DNA of 64,000 bases from Citricoccus alkalitolerans (lineage in GTDB: Bacteria > Actinomycetota > Actinomycetes > Actinomycetales > Micrococcaceae): NCBI RefSeq assembly GCF_039528175.1, contig NZ_BAAALH010000002.1, positions 682,001 to 746,000 of the forward strand. The letters run 5' to 3'. Position 1 is the first letter of the stretch. Every line of letters starts with the position of its first letter. The notes beneath the pieces are model-generated. The model was not told the origin of the DNA. It ran no database searches and worked only from the letters and a program-made list of their open reading frames with translations. A program made the position numbers and the translations under genes. Positions 43,694 through 51,798 of the stretch are shown here, in pieces.

Positions 43694-44128
43694 ATGCCCC
43701 GTCCGATCGTCAGCAAGGCCAGCACCCAGTGGGACGGTGACCTGTTCACCGGTTCCGGCACCACCGCCCTCGAGACGTCCAAGGCCGCCACCTTTGACGT
43801 GAACTGGAAGGCCCGGGCCGAGGAGGCGGGGGCCACCACGAACCCCGAGGAACTGCTCGCCGCCGCCCATTCCACCTGCTACACCATGCAGTTCTCCAAC
43901 ATGCTGAAGGAGAACGGCACCGCCCCCACCCACCTGGAGACCACCGCGGACGTCACCTTCGAGGCCGGCGTTGGCATCACCGGCATCGTGCTGGTCGTCA
44001 AGGGGCAGGTCGAGGGAATCTCCACCGAGGACTTCGTGAAGATCGCGGACCAGGCCAAGGACCAGTGCCCGGTATCCCAGGCGCTCGCCGGCGTCAAGGA
44101 CATCACGGTGGACGCCACCCTGGCCTGA
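43694..44128 (+). CDS. OsmC/Ohr-family peroxiredoxin-like protein
   Basis: Thiol-dependent peroxidase family acting on organic hydroperoxides. The two conserved cysteines are C62 (AAHSTCYTMQFS) and C125 (KDQCPVSQAL), and the Arg equivalent is less clear. Start ATG 43694 (MPRPIVSKASTQWDGD) has AGGAGG 7 bases upstream. Length 144, typical of the OsmC subgroup. No MarR-type regulator lies next to it. Confidence 0.93.
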   Translation: MPRPIVSKASTQWDGDLFTGSGTTALETSKAATFDVNWKARAEEAGATTNPEELLAAAHSTCYTMQFSNMLKENGTAPTHLETTADVTFEAGVGITGIVLVVKGQVEGISTEDFVKIADQAKDQCPVSQALAGVKDITVDATLA

Positions 44129-44165
44129 GGTCAGGCAGCATCGCCTGGGACGCGTGATCACCCTC

Positions 44166-45197
44166 TCAGGCGAACAACCCCGCAACGAGTTCGTCCGAGC
44201 GGCGCTGGCCGGCCGGATCGCTCATGCCGCCGGTCACGAGCAGCTCGTCAGCGCCGGTGAAGTCCACCAGGGACGTCACCGCCGCGCGCACCTCGCCCGG
44301 GGTGCCGTAAATCCCGGAGGCGAGGTTCTCCTGAACGCGCCGCCGGTCGCGGTCGGTGACGGAGCCGGCGTCGCCGCTCAGCTTCGTCCGGACTGCCCTG
44401 GCAGGTTCCAGGGCGCGGAACTCGCCCTTCACCCTCGTTTGGGCCAGCGCCCATGCCTCCGGTAACACCAGGTCTCGCGCGGCCTCTCGGGTGTCCGCCA
44501 CGGCGAGGTTCGCCGAGACGATGACGTAGGGTTCCGCGAACCACGGCGATGGGCGGAAGTCGCGCCGGTAGAGGGCGAGGCTCTCATGTTCCGTCCTACC
44601 GTGGCGCTGATACAGGGACGGTCCGCCCACGACGACGGCCAGCCCGGCCTCCGCGGCCCAGCGCAGCCCCTGCCCGGTCGCCAGGACGAACACCGGGGTG
44701 GCGGCATGGTCCTGCGGGCGCGCGGTGAACCGACCGGTGCCACGGAGGAACCCCAGCAGTTCGGCGAGGTCCTGCGGGAACTGCTGTACGGCATCCGTGT
44801 CCCGGCGCAGCGCTGTCCGGACCGCCGGTGTGAAGCCCACGGAGCGGCCCAATCCTAGGTCGATGCGTCCCGGGAACAGGGCTTGGAGGGTGGCCGTCTG
44901 CTCAGCAACGACCAGGGGCTGGTGGTTCGGCAGCATGACCCCGCCTGAGCCCACGCGAAGCCGGTCCGTGGCGGCGGCAATGGCGGACATGAGCAGTGTG
45001 GGGGCGGAGCCGGCGATGCCGGGTACGCCGTGGTGCTCGGCCACCCAGAACCGCGAGTATCCCAGCTCCTCCGCCCGTTGGGCCCGGGCGATGACTCCCT
45101 GCAGCACCTCGGCCTCGCTGACCCCCTCGACCGTGTTGGCACGATCGAGGAGGGACACGGGCAGGGTGGTGGCGGAGTGCGAGGTCATGTCCGGCAT
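44166..45197 (-). CDS. LLM class flavin-dependent oxidoreductase (MsnO8-like)
   Basis: Bacterial-luciferase-like monooxygenase using reduced flavin. Typical elements are LPVSLLDRANTVEGVSEAE, YSRFWVAEHHGVPGIAGSAP, VGSGGVMLPNHQPLVVAEQ and GRIDLGLGRSVGFTPA. Length 343 with the usual TIM-barrel pattern. It is convergent to osmC. The substrate is unknown; this subgroup is common and mostly uncharacterised. Confidence 0.9.
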   Translation of the reverse strand: MPDMTSHSATTLPVSLLDRANTVEGVSEAEVLQGVIARAQRAEELGYSRFWVAEHHGVPGIAGSAPTLLMSAIAAATDRLRVGSGGVMLPNHQPLVVAEQTATLQALFPGRIDLGLGRSVGFTPAVRTALRRDTDAVQQFPQDLAELLGFLRGTGRFTARPQDHAATPVFVLATGQGLRWAAEAGLAVVVGGPSLYQRHGRTEHESLALYRRDFRPSPWFAEPYVIVSANLAVADTREAARDLVLPEAWALAQTRVKGEFRALEPARAVRTKLSGDAGSVTDRDRRRVQENLASGIYGTPGEVRAAVTSLVDFTGADELLVTGGMSDPAGQRRSDELVAGLFA

Positions 45198-45292
45198 AAC
45201 GGGATCGTCGCACGAATTATTGCCGGGATCGGAGGGGCCGGCGGCGCGGTGGAACCTGCCGGCCGGCGTCGGGCCCTTGCTACCGTGCGGGC

Positions 45293-45890
45293 ATGGCCGT
45301 CATCTACGAAACCGCCGCCACCCTCAACGGATTCCTCGCGACCGAGGACGATTCTCTGGACTGGCTGTTTGAGATCCCCGGCGAGCAACCGGACATCACG
45401 GACTTCATGGGCTCGGCTGCCGCCATGGTGATGGGCTCCACCACCTATGAATGGGTGTTGGCGATCGAGGACCTCGTGGCCCACCCGGAGAAGTGGGCCT
45501 CGTCCATGGGGCGGAAACCGGTGTTCGTGTTCTCCTCCCGGGAGCTGCCCGTTCCGGCCGGAGCGGATGTGCGGATCCTCGACGGCGACGTCGGCCGGCA
45601 TCTTCCCGAGATCNNNNNNNNNNNNNNNNNNNNNNNNNNNNNGCGACATCTGGATGATGGGCGGTGGGGGGCTGGCCGCCCAGTTCCTTGCCGCTGGCGC
45701 GCTGGACCGGATCGCCATCACCCTGGCGCCGGTGACGCTGGCCCGCGGGAAACCGCTGTTCTCCGGCGACGTGTTCTGGGACCGGCTGCGGCTGAGGTCC
45801 GCCGAGAAGGTCGGGGAGTGGGCCCGGCTCGTCTATGACGTCACCCCGACCGAGCAGAGCAAGAGTCCGACGGCCATGCTGCCCTCCTGA
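45293..45890 (+). CDS. Dihydrofolate reductase/RibD C-terminal-like protein, interrupted by assembly gap
   Basis: A RibD_C-type reductase-like protein, also called dihydrofolate reductase family protein. The N-terminal half runs from ATG 45293 (MAVIYETAATLNGFLATEDD) to LDGDVGRHLPEI in one frame. After the run of N (45614-45642) the sequence DIWMMGGGGLAAQFLAAGAL continues in another frame to TGA at 45890. The N run therefore has the wrong length modulo three, and the true gene is probably intact. The missing segment should hold roughly 10-20 residues including part of the nucleotide-binding loop. Confidence 0.85.
45614..45642. other. Assembly gap (29 N)
   Basis: Run of 29 undetermined bases inside the RibD-like gene; flanking coding frames do not match across it. 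Confidence 0.99.
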
Positions 45891-45951
45891 GGTAGCCCGC
45901 GGGCCCGGTTGGTCACGGCAAGTACCGAAAATACTCTGCTCTGTTGTAATA

Positions 45952-45964
45952 GTGTGTGTCACAC
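45952..45964. promoter_or_regulatory. Possible PadR operator
   Basis: GTGTG-TGT-CACAC dyad 16 bases upstream of the PadR start, in a locally AT-richer promoter region. PadR proteins usually bind such dyads over their own promoters. The repeat is short and the call is tentative. Confidence 0.35.
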
Positions 45965-45979
45965 AGTAACGTGTGAGAC

Positions 45980-46327
45980 GTGAACGACGAACTGGCTTCC
46001 GCCCTCGCCACCCACCGGCAGGAACTGCGGCGCGGCACCCTCGTGGTCGCCTGCCTGCTGGCCTGCCGAACTCCTCGCTACGGGTACGCCCTGCTGGAGT
46101 ACCTCGCGTCCGCCGGGCTGGACGCGGAGGCCAACACGCTCTACCCGCTGCTGCGCCGGCTGGAAGGCCAAGGTCTCCTAAAGGCGCAGTGGAACACGGA
46201 GGAGCCCCGTCCACGGAAGTACTACAGCCTCACCGAGGACGGAGCCGGGATGGCGGACGAGCTCCGGGATGAATGGAAACGACTGACGGCCAGCCTGGCC
46301 ACCCTCTGGAAGGAATCACCCCGATGA
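45980..46327 (+). CDS. PadR-family transcriptional regulator
   Basis: Winged-helix repressor of 115 residues. The DNA-binding region LEYLASAGLDAEANTLYPLLRRLEGQGLLKA (about residues 39-69) and PRKYYSLTEDG are the family signature. The GTG start is at 45980. Its stop overlaps the next gene by 4 bp (46324-46327), a common PadR plus membrane-protein pairing in which the second gene is the target. The effector is unknown. Confidence 0.93.
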   Translation: MNDELASALATHRQELRRGTLVVACLLACRTPRYGYALLEYLASAGLDAEANTLYPLLRRLEGQGLLKAQWNTEEPRPRKYYSLTEDGAGMADELRDEWKRLTASLATLWKESPR

Positions 46328-47316
46328 CCGCTTTGACGCGTCGCTACATTGACCGGGTCGTCGCGCATGTACCCGAAGGGCAGCGCGAGGACATCTCCCG
46401 TGAGCTGGCCGCCCTGATCTCGGACATGCAGGAGGAGCGGCTCGCCAACGGTGCCGGTGAGGCTGCTGCGGAAAGGGATGCCCTCGAGGAACTCGGTGAC
46501 CCGGCCCGGCTGGCCGCACGGTACCGCAACGCGCCGAACTACCTGATCGGCCCGGAGTTGTATCCCGTCTACGTGCGCGCGTTGCAGTGGCTGGTGCCGG
46601 TGGTCCTGTTGGTCTCCCTGATCGTCAACATCGTGGTGTATTCCGCCACGGAGGCCGAGGCCAATATCGGGGCCATGATCGGGCAGATCGTGGGGCCGCT
46701 GATCAGCGCGCTGTTCTGGATCCTGGGTTCCGTGACCCTGTTCTTCTGGGTCTTCGAACGCGTCGCCCAGCCGCGGGACAAGACCGCCGTTGCGCGGGAC
46801 GGGGCCCGGCAGTGGAGCGTCGACGATCTGGGGATCGAGATGGCCCATGCACGGGAGGCTCGCTCCGAGGCCATCGGCGGCCTGGTCATGGTGGTGCTCC
46901 TGGCACTGGTGCCGCTGATTCCGACCTCGTTCCTCTACGTGGGCCACTTGAACGCCGGCGGACCGTTCGTCAACCAGGACCTGTGGAACTTCTGGCTCCC
47001 GGCCTACTACGTCCTCCTCGCCGTGGAGGCGATGCTGGGCATCTGGACGATCGCCCGCGGCCGCACCACACGGCCTCGACTGGCGGCCAGGGCTGCGCTG
47101 GATGTGGTGGCCGGCGTGTTCTTCACCGTGCTGGTCCTGACGCAGCAGGTCATTGACCCCGCAATCAACTCCGGCATCCTCCAGACCTCCGGTGCCACGG
47201 ACTGGGTGGACGTGCTCTATCTGGTGGTCGTCTGGGTAGTCGTCCTCTGGGACCTGTATGTCTGCGTGAAGTATTGGCGGACCGTGGGCATGCCGGAACG
47301 CCTGGTCACGGCCTGA
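46324..47316 (+). CDS. HAAS-domain membrane protein
   Basis: The N-terminal 75 residues (YIDRVVAHVPEGQREDISRE; DALEELGDPARLAARYRN) form a HAAS/DUF1700-like helical domain that commonly accompanies PadR regulators. The rest has about seven membrane helices (LVPVVLLVSLIVNIVVYS; ISALFWILGSVTLFFWVF; FFTVLVLTQQVIDPAI). Length 330. It is coupled to padR. A role in the envelope or as a sensor partner is inferred. Confidence 0.85.
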   Translation: MTALTRRYIDRVVAHVPEGQREDISRELAALISDMQEERLANGAGEAAAERDALEELGDPARLAARYRNAPNYLIGPELYPVYVRALQWLVPVVLLVSLIVNIVVYSATEAEANIGAMIGQIVGPLISALFWILGSVTLFFWVFERVAQPRDKTAVARDGARQWSVDDLGIEMAHAREARSEAIGGLVMVVLLALVPLIPTSFLYVGHLNAGGPFVNQDLWNFWLPAYYVLLAVEAMLGIWTIARGRTTRPRLAARAALDVVAGVFFTVLVLTQQVIDPAINSGILQTSGATDWVDVLYLVVVWVVVLWDLYVCVKYWRTVGMPERLVTA

Positions 47317-47558
47317 TAACGGTGTGAGTTGAGTGCGGTGTTTCTGCGGGCTGATTTGACCCAGATGGCGGCCAGGGGCCGTTCAGCCTGCCGTAAGGTT
47401 GCGGTTTAATAACGAACCTGTACCTTTAAGTAACGGTCCGATAACCCCAGCGGATGCCGGACGGCGCCCCACTCCAGTCTGTGAAGGCCACGGAGGTGGG
47501 TGCTGTCCGGATTCGGGGACCGCCGTGTGTACACCGTCGTCAAACAAGGTATGAATCC

Positions 47559-48260
47559 ATGAACTACCCCACCCGCCGTGATCGCCTCGCCGCCGAGCTG
47601 CAGGCCCGCCGGTCCCGTCGCCGCCGTTCCCTGACCGTCGGCGCCCTCGGCGTGACCACCGCTGCCGGCGCCCTGCTGGCTGGGGTGGCCCCCGCCTCCG
47701 CCAACGATGGCTCGCAGCAGGCATCGTCCTATCAGGACTGGAGCTACCAGGGTGAGTCGACCGGCTCGACCTCCTCCACCTACTCATCGTCCGGATCTGC
47801 CTCGGACTACTCCAGCGCCTCGGCCGGATCCTCGAGCGAGGGCGCCACCTACCAGCTGGCCTCCTACTCCTCCTCGTCCGGCTCCTTCGGGGCGGCGGCG
47901 GACTGGGCTGTGTCCACCGCCAATGACTCCTCTGTGGGCTACTCCTACGGTGGCAACGGGCCGTCCGCCTACGACTGCTCCGGATTCACCCAGAGCGCCT
48001 TCGCCCAGTCCGGCGTGGACATCCCGCGGACCTCCGGCGCGCAGTACTCCGGGGCCAGCCAGTATGTGGGGTTGGACGAGCTGCAGGTCGGTGACCTGGT
48101 GTTCTGGTCCAACAACGGATCGGCCTCCGGCGTCTACCACGTGGCCATGTATGTGGGTGATGGAAAGATCGCTCACGCCCGCAATTACACCGAGGGTGTC
48201 TCCGTCACCGACGTGGACTACAGCCCCACGAACATGATGGGCACCGCCGCCCGGTACTGA
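47559..48260 (+). CDS. Secreted NlpC/P60 peptidoglycan endopeptidase
   Basis: Cell-wall hydrolase of the NlpC/P60 family, cleaving stem peptides. An Arg-rich signal peptide runs to about residue 49 (cleavage after ASA). A Ser/Tyr/Gly-rich linker spans about 50-110. The catalytic domain has C140 (YDCSGFTQSAF), H194 (YHVAMYVGDG) and a third His near 207. It is small, with no LysM or SH3 domain. The start is ATG 47559. The 240-base upstream region is long, but I did not find a convincing c-di-AMP riboswitch. Confidence 0.93.
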   Translation: MNYPTRRDRLAAELQARRSRRRRSLTVGALGVTTAAGALLAGVAPASANDGSQQASSYQDWSYQGESTGSTSSTYSSSGSASDYSSASAGSSSEGATYQLASYSSSSGSFGAAADWAVSTANDSSVGYSYGGNGPSAYDCSGFTQSAFAQSGVDIPRTSGAQYSGASQYVGLDELQVGDLVFWSNNGSASGVYHVAMYVGDGKIAHARNYTEGVSVTDVDYSPTNMMGTAARY

Positions 48261-48281
48261 TCCGGTTCCGTAGCCACTCTC

Positions 48282-48324
48282 ATCGTGCCGGGCCACCATG
48301 ATTATCATGGTGGCCCGGCACGAT
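48282..48324. terminator. Bidirectional terminator, 21-base perfect inverted repeat
   Basis: Arms 48282-48302 and 48304-48324 are perfectly complementary around one central base, lying between the convergent NlpC/P60 gene and the large membrane protein gene. It is among the longest perfect stems in the window. Confidence 0.85.
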
Positions 48325-48360
48325 TGGTGTGGTTGTACCGACCTATTGCCCGCACGGCGG

Positions 48361-51138
48361 TCAACCGAACCGCTGACTGCGCAGCAGCTCGTCGGCTCGG
48401 CGCGCCACATCAGCCTGCTGGGTGGCCAGGGTCGTCACCAAGCGCCGCGCGTGGCGGACGCGGGCCTCCCACGCCTCACCGCGCTGCTCCCGGCGCGGCA
48501 ACCGCTCCAGGGCGTCCACCTCGCGCCAGGCGGTGACCAGCGCGGACTCGTAGAGCCGTTGACCGGCCTGTTCGGCGCGTCCGCCGGTCGCCGAGTCCAG
48601 GCCCAGCACCGCGACCATATCCAACCGCGAGAGGTCCAGGCCAAGGGCCAGCTGCTCGAGGTCGGTCCGCAGCCCGGCCAGTTGGCGGCGGACGGCGGCG
48701 GTGCCCATCCGGCGCCGGCCAGCCTCGACCCCGGCCAGGCTGAGCATGATGATGGTCAGGATCCCGGTCCACGCGCTGAGGAAGACTGCCCAGAACACGG
48801 CTGCCGGACTCACTTGGTCCACGGTCAGGCGGTTGTACTCCATGGCCCGTCCCAGGTCCTCCAGCTCGTAGGCGATCCACCAGCCGATGGACACATCGGC
48901 CATGTCTCCGGTGCCGTGCACCGTGGGTTCGGTCCCGGTGAAGGCGTAGGCGCCCAGCCTGCTGCTGACGCCCACGCTGAACTCTCCGGTGAGGAAATTG
49001 TCGAACGCGTACGTGCCGTCTTCGAGGATCCACACGGGCAGGATGGCCTGGCCCAGGGCCACGTCACCCGTCCGTGCATCCAGCACCTCCGGGAACTCCA
49101 CGGCCACGTCCTGCTTCACCTGGTCCTGCGCTTCCAGCAGGTCCCAGTAGTCGATGGCCATGCGATGGTCATATTCCGCGTCCGGTGCATAGTCGATGTA
49201 CCGCTCTGACGGGAGGAGGGCCACGGTGACCTCGACGTCGGCCGGCAGCAGCGCGCCGTCGTCGCTGTATTCAAGGGACCATGCCATCCGCTCGCGGATG
49301 TAGTCCAGGTCCAGACTGTCCGCCTGAGTCTGCGGATCGGTCTCCCGGGGCTCCACCGGCCCGGCCAACGCCGCCGGGTCGCCGTAGACCTGCAGCCCGG
49401 CCAGGGGGCGGTCTCCGGTGAGGGTCCGACCGTACTGGATGTGACTGTCCTCGATCTGGGAGGAGGCCATGAATCCGGCCCCGAGGGAGACCAACAGCGG
49501 AAATACCCCCAGGAGCAGACCGTAAGGGACCCCGGGCGCGGCTTTGGATGCCGGTGGGGGCGCCGTTGACTGGCCATGCCCCGTTTGGCGATCGATCAGC
49601 TCCAGCACCCGCTCGGTGGCCTGCAGGGGGCCGAGGTCGGCGCCGTGACCCAGGCCCAGGGCGGAGCGCAGGCTGGTGAAGGAGTCGGTGGCCCCGGCCG
49701 TGGCGGCGGAGACACGGGCACGCGCGCGTTCGTCCACTGCCTCATTCATGGTCCGCACGTGAGTGGCGTTGGAGAAGGTCTTCGGTGAGGTCACGTGCCG
49801 GGACATCCGGAGGGCCGTGGCGCGGATGTCCTGTTCCGCGGCGTTCCACCGTTGCAGGAGCTCGCCGTGCCGGGAGACCAGCCCCGCCGCTTGTTCATCC
49901 GCGCCCTGGCCCGCAGGAGAGGCGCCGGGGGCACCCGGGGGCGCGCCGTCGTCGTGCGCTCGGTCTGGGGACGGGCCGGTCCCGATGCCGGCCGCGACCT
50001 CCTGGGCGATGGCCAACAGGCGCGCTCGGTGTGCCTCCAGGGCGCGCGCCTCGGCCGGGTAGCGGTCATGGTGCGCGAGGACCTCGTCGATGGACTGGAG
50101 CAGGGGCAGGGCAAGCCGGTCCAGGACGGACCGGGACCCGGCATGGCCGGAGCGGACCTCGGTGGCCTGGGCCAGCACGTCGGCCCGGCGTTGCAGGTCC
50201 AGGGTGTCTGCCGAGAATTGCCGGAGATCGACTTCGAGTTGCTCGGCGGTCCGAGCCTGCAGCGGCGGGGAGGCGCGATCGAGGTCCGCCATCAGGGACT
50301 GCTCCGTGCGGGCCAGATCACGGGTGAGCCTGCGGATCCGCTTCCAGTCGTTCTGCAGCCCCGCGTGCCGGGGCCGATCCCGCTGGACTCCGGCCAGCTC
50401 CACCCGCAACTGCAGGGTCTCCAGCTCGAGGACGGCCCGGGCCAGCCGCAGTTGGGCCTCACCGAAGGTCCGGTACCTCGCGCGCTCGTCACGGCGCCGG
50501 CCGATCCAGCGGTACATGACCAGGATGGCGATGAACATCGGCAACGCGGCCAGGGGAGCCCACAGCAGCGGGGTACGGATGCCCGGGTCGAACTGCAGGT
50601 CTGCAGCCGTCAGGGCAGCACCGATGATCGCGTGGGGTCCGTGGCCCAGTGTCCGGTTGTTGACGAAGGTCTCACGGATGGTGGCGGCGGTCGAGTAGTC
50701 GTCGCCGTAGTCCTCCCCCGCGAAGGCCACGCGGGTGGCGTCATGCAGCGAGAGGTCCGGATCCTCGGGGTCATCCCCGATGGAGAGCATGATGTCCGCA
50801 TCACCGGTCTCGCCGTTGCTGTACTCGTCCCACTCCAGTTCGCGCTCGACCACGTGCAGGGTGAAGGGCTCGTGGCCCAGCGCGATCCCCTCGGCGGCGG
50901 CCTCCACCGATTCCTGGGTGATGCCACGGGGCAGCCCCTCGTCCACCACGAAGGTGATGGGTTCCGTGGGCTGGGCCGTGACCTGCTGGAGGCCGATGGC
51001 ACCGAGCGCCACGGACACTCCGGCCAGGGACACGGCCAGAAAGGGGAAACGCAAAGGGGGCCGCCGGCGCAGCGGGCGGCCGGGGGGTCGCTGCGAGGAG
51101 CCGGGCACGGGCGCCATTCTATGGGCTCGGGCAGTCAC
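48361..51138 (-). CDS. Large membrane protein of unknown function
   Basis: A 925-residue protein. The first membrane helix (FPFLAVSLAGVSVALGAIG) lies near residue 32-50. An extracytoplasmic domain (about 60-185; FVVDEGLPRGITQESVE, ATRVAFAGEDYGDDYS) recalls TPM-like domains. A second helix (LLWAPLAALPMFIAILVMY) is near 190-208, followed by a long Arg/Glu-rich coiled-coil-prone region (210-530). Two more helices frame a second external domain (about 560-780). The segment up to VEVTVALLPS and YIDYAPDAEYDHRM is unrecognised. Similar proteins in Micrococcaceae carry a DUF label (possibly DUF5129). Start GTG 51138, or ATG 51117. Confidence 0.75.
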   Translation of the reverse strand: MTARAHRMAPVPGSSQRPPGRPLRRRPPLRFPFLAVSLAGVSVALGAIGLQQVTAQPTEPITFVVDEGLPRGITQESVEAAAEGIALGHEPFTLHVVERELEWDEYSNGETGDADIMLSIGDDPEDPDLSLHDATRVAFAGEDYGDDYSTAATIRETFVNNRTLGHGPHAIIGAALTAADLQFDPGIRTPLLWAPLAALPMFIAILVMYRWIGRRRDERARYRTFGEAQLRLARAVLELETLQLRVELAGVQRDRPRHAGLQNDWKRIRRLTRDLARTEQSLMADLDRASPPLQARTAEQLEVDLRQFSADTLDLQRRADVLAQATEVRSGHAGSRSVLDRLALPLLQSIDEVLAHHDRYPAEARALEAHRARLLAIAQEVAAGIGTGPSPDRAHDDGAPPGAPGASPAGQGADEQAAGLVSRHGELLQRWNAAEQDIRATALRMSRHVTSPKTFSNATHVRTMNEAVDERARARVSAATAGATDSFTSLRSALGLGHGADLGPLQATERVLELIDRQTGHGQSTAPPPASKAAPGVPYGLLLGVFPLLVSLGAGFMASSQIEDSHIQYGRTLTGDRPLAGLQVYGDPAALAGPVEPRETDPQTQADSLDLDYIRERMAWSLEYSDDGALLPADVEVTVALLPSERYIDYAPDAEYDHRMAIDYWDLLEAQDQVKQDVAVEFPEVLDARTGDVALGQAILPVWILEDGTYAFDNFLTGEFSVGVSSRLGAYAFTGTEPTVHGTGDMADVSIGWWIAYELEDLGRAMEYNRLTVDQVSPAAVFWAVFLSAWTGILTIIMLSLAGVEAGRRRMGTAAVRRQLAGLRTDLEQLALGLDLSRLDMVAVLGLDSATGGRAEQAGQRLYESALVTAWREVDALERLPRREQRGEAWEARVRHARRLVTTLATQQADVARRADELLRSQRFG

Positions 51139-51216
51139 GAGACCGTGACCGACCCGTAGGCTGCCAGCAGGTGAGTGCCCGTGTCACTGACTCATTCCCG
51201 CCCCGAGGAGCCCTCC

Positions 51217-51779
51217 GTGACCCACGCCCCGGCGCCCCGCACGGACGAGGACGTCCGTCCCTGCCTGCAGTCGCTTGGACTGCCGGGCCTGGTGGACCTG
51301 CACGTGCACTTCATGCCGGACGCCGTCGAGGAGAAGGTCTAAGACTTCTTCGACCGGCAGGGCGAGAACGGCGGGCTGCCGTGGCCGATTGCCTACCGCG
51401 TGGGGGCCGACGAGCGCGTCCGCCGCCTGGATGCGCTGGGCGTCACCGCCTACACCACCCTCAATTATGCGCACCGGCCGGGCATGGCCTCCCGGCTCAA
51501 CGAGTTCTCCACCGCCTTTTTTCGCGGCGTCCCATCCGCGCTCCATCCACTCGACCACCTTCTACCTGGAGCCGGACGGCATGTCAGCGGGACAGCAGGT
51601 CGCGGACGCCCTGGAAGCCGGTGCCCGGGCCGTCAAGGTGCATGTCCGGGTCGGCGGGTTCTCTCCCCTGGACCCCGCCCTCACGGAGGCTTGGGCACTT
51701 CTGGAGCAGGCCGGGACCCCGGTGGTCATCCACCGTGGCAACGGACCGCACCGGGGAGCCGGCCGGTCTATGACCCGTG
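51217..51779 (+). pseudogene. Amidohydrolase-family pseudogene
   Basis: Metal-dependent hydrolase remains. From GTG 51217 the frame reads PGLVDLHVHFMPDAVEEKV, with the HVH metal motif, and then meets an in-frame TAA at 51340-51342. It continues DFFDRQGENGGLPWPIAYRV and LDALGVTAYTTLNYAHRPG. At the T run in 51519-51524 the frame shifts and goes on as AASHPRSIHSTTFYLEPDGM and ARAVKVHVRVGGFSPLDP. It breaks off after VVIHRGNGPHRG, just before the end of the next gene. Stop codon, frameshift and 3' truncation together make it non-functional. Confidence 0.88.
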
Positions 51780-51798
51780 GCTCTTGTGGTGCGGCTCG

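Noticed and set aside
47317..47558. c-di-AMP riboswitch upstream of the NlpC/P60 gene
   Set aside because: Actinobacterial cell-wall hydrolase genes often have one, but the conserved core sequences could not be found here.
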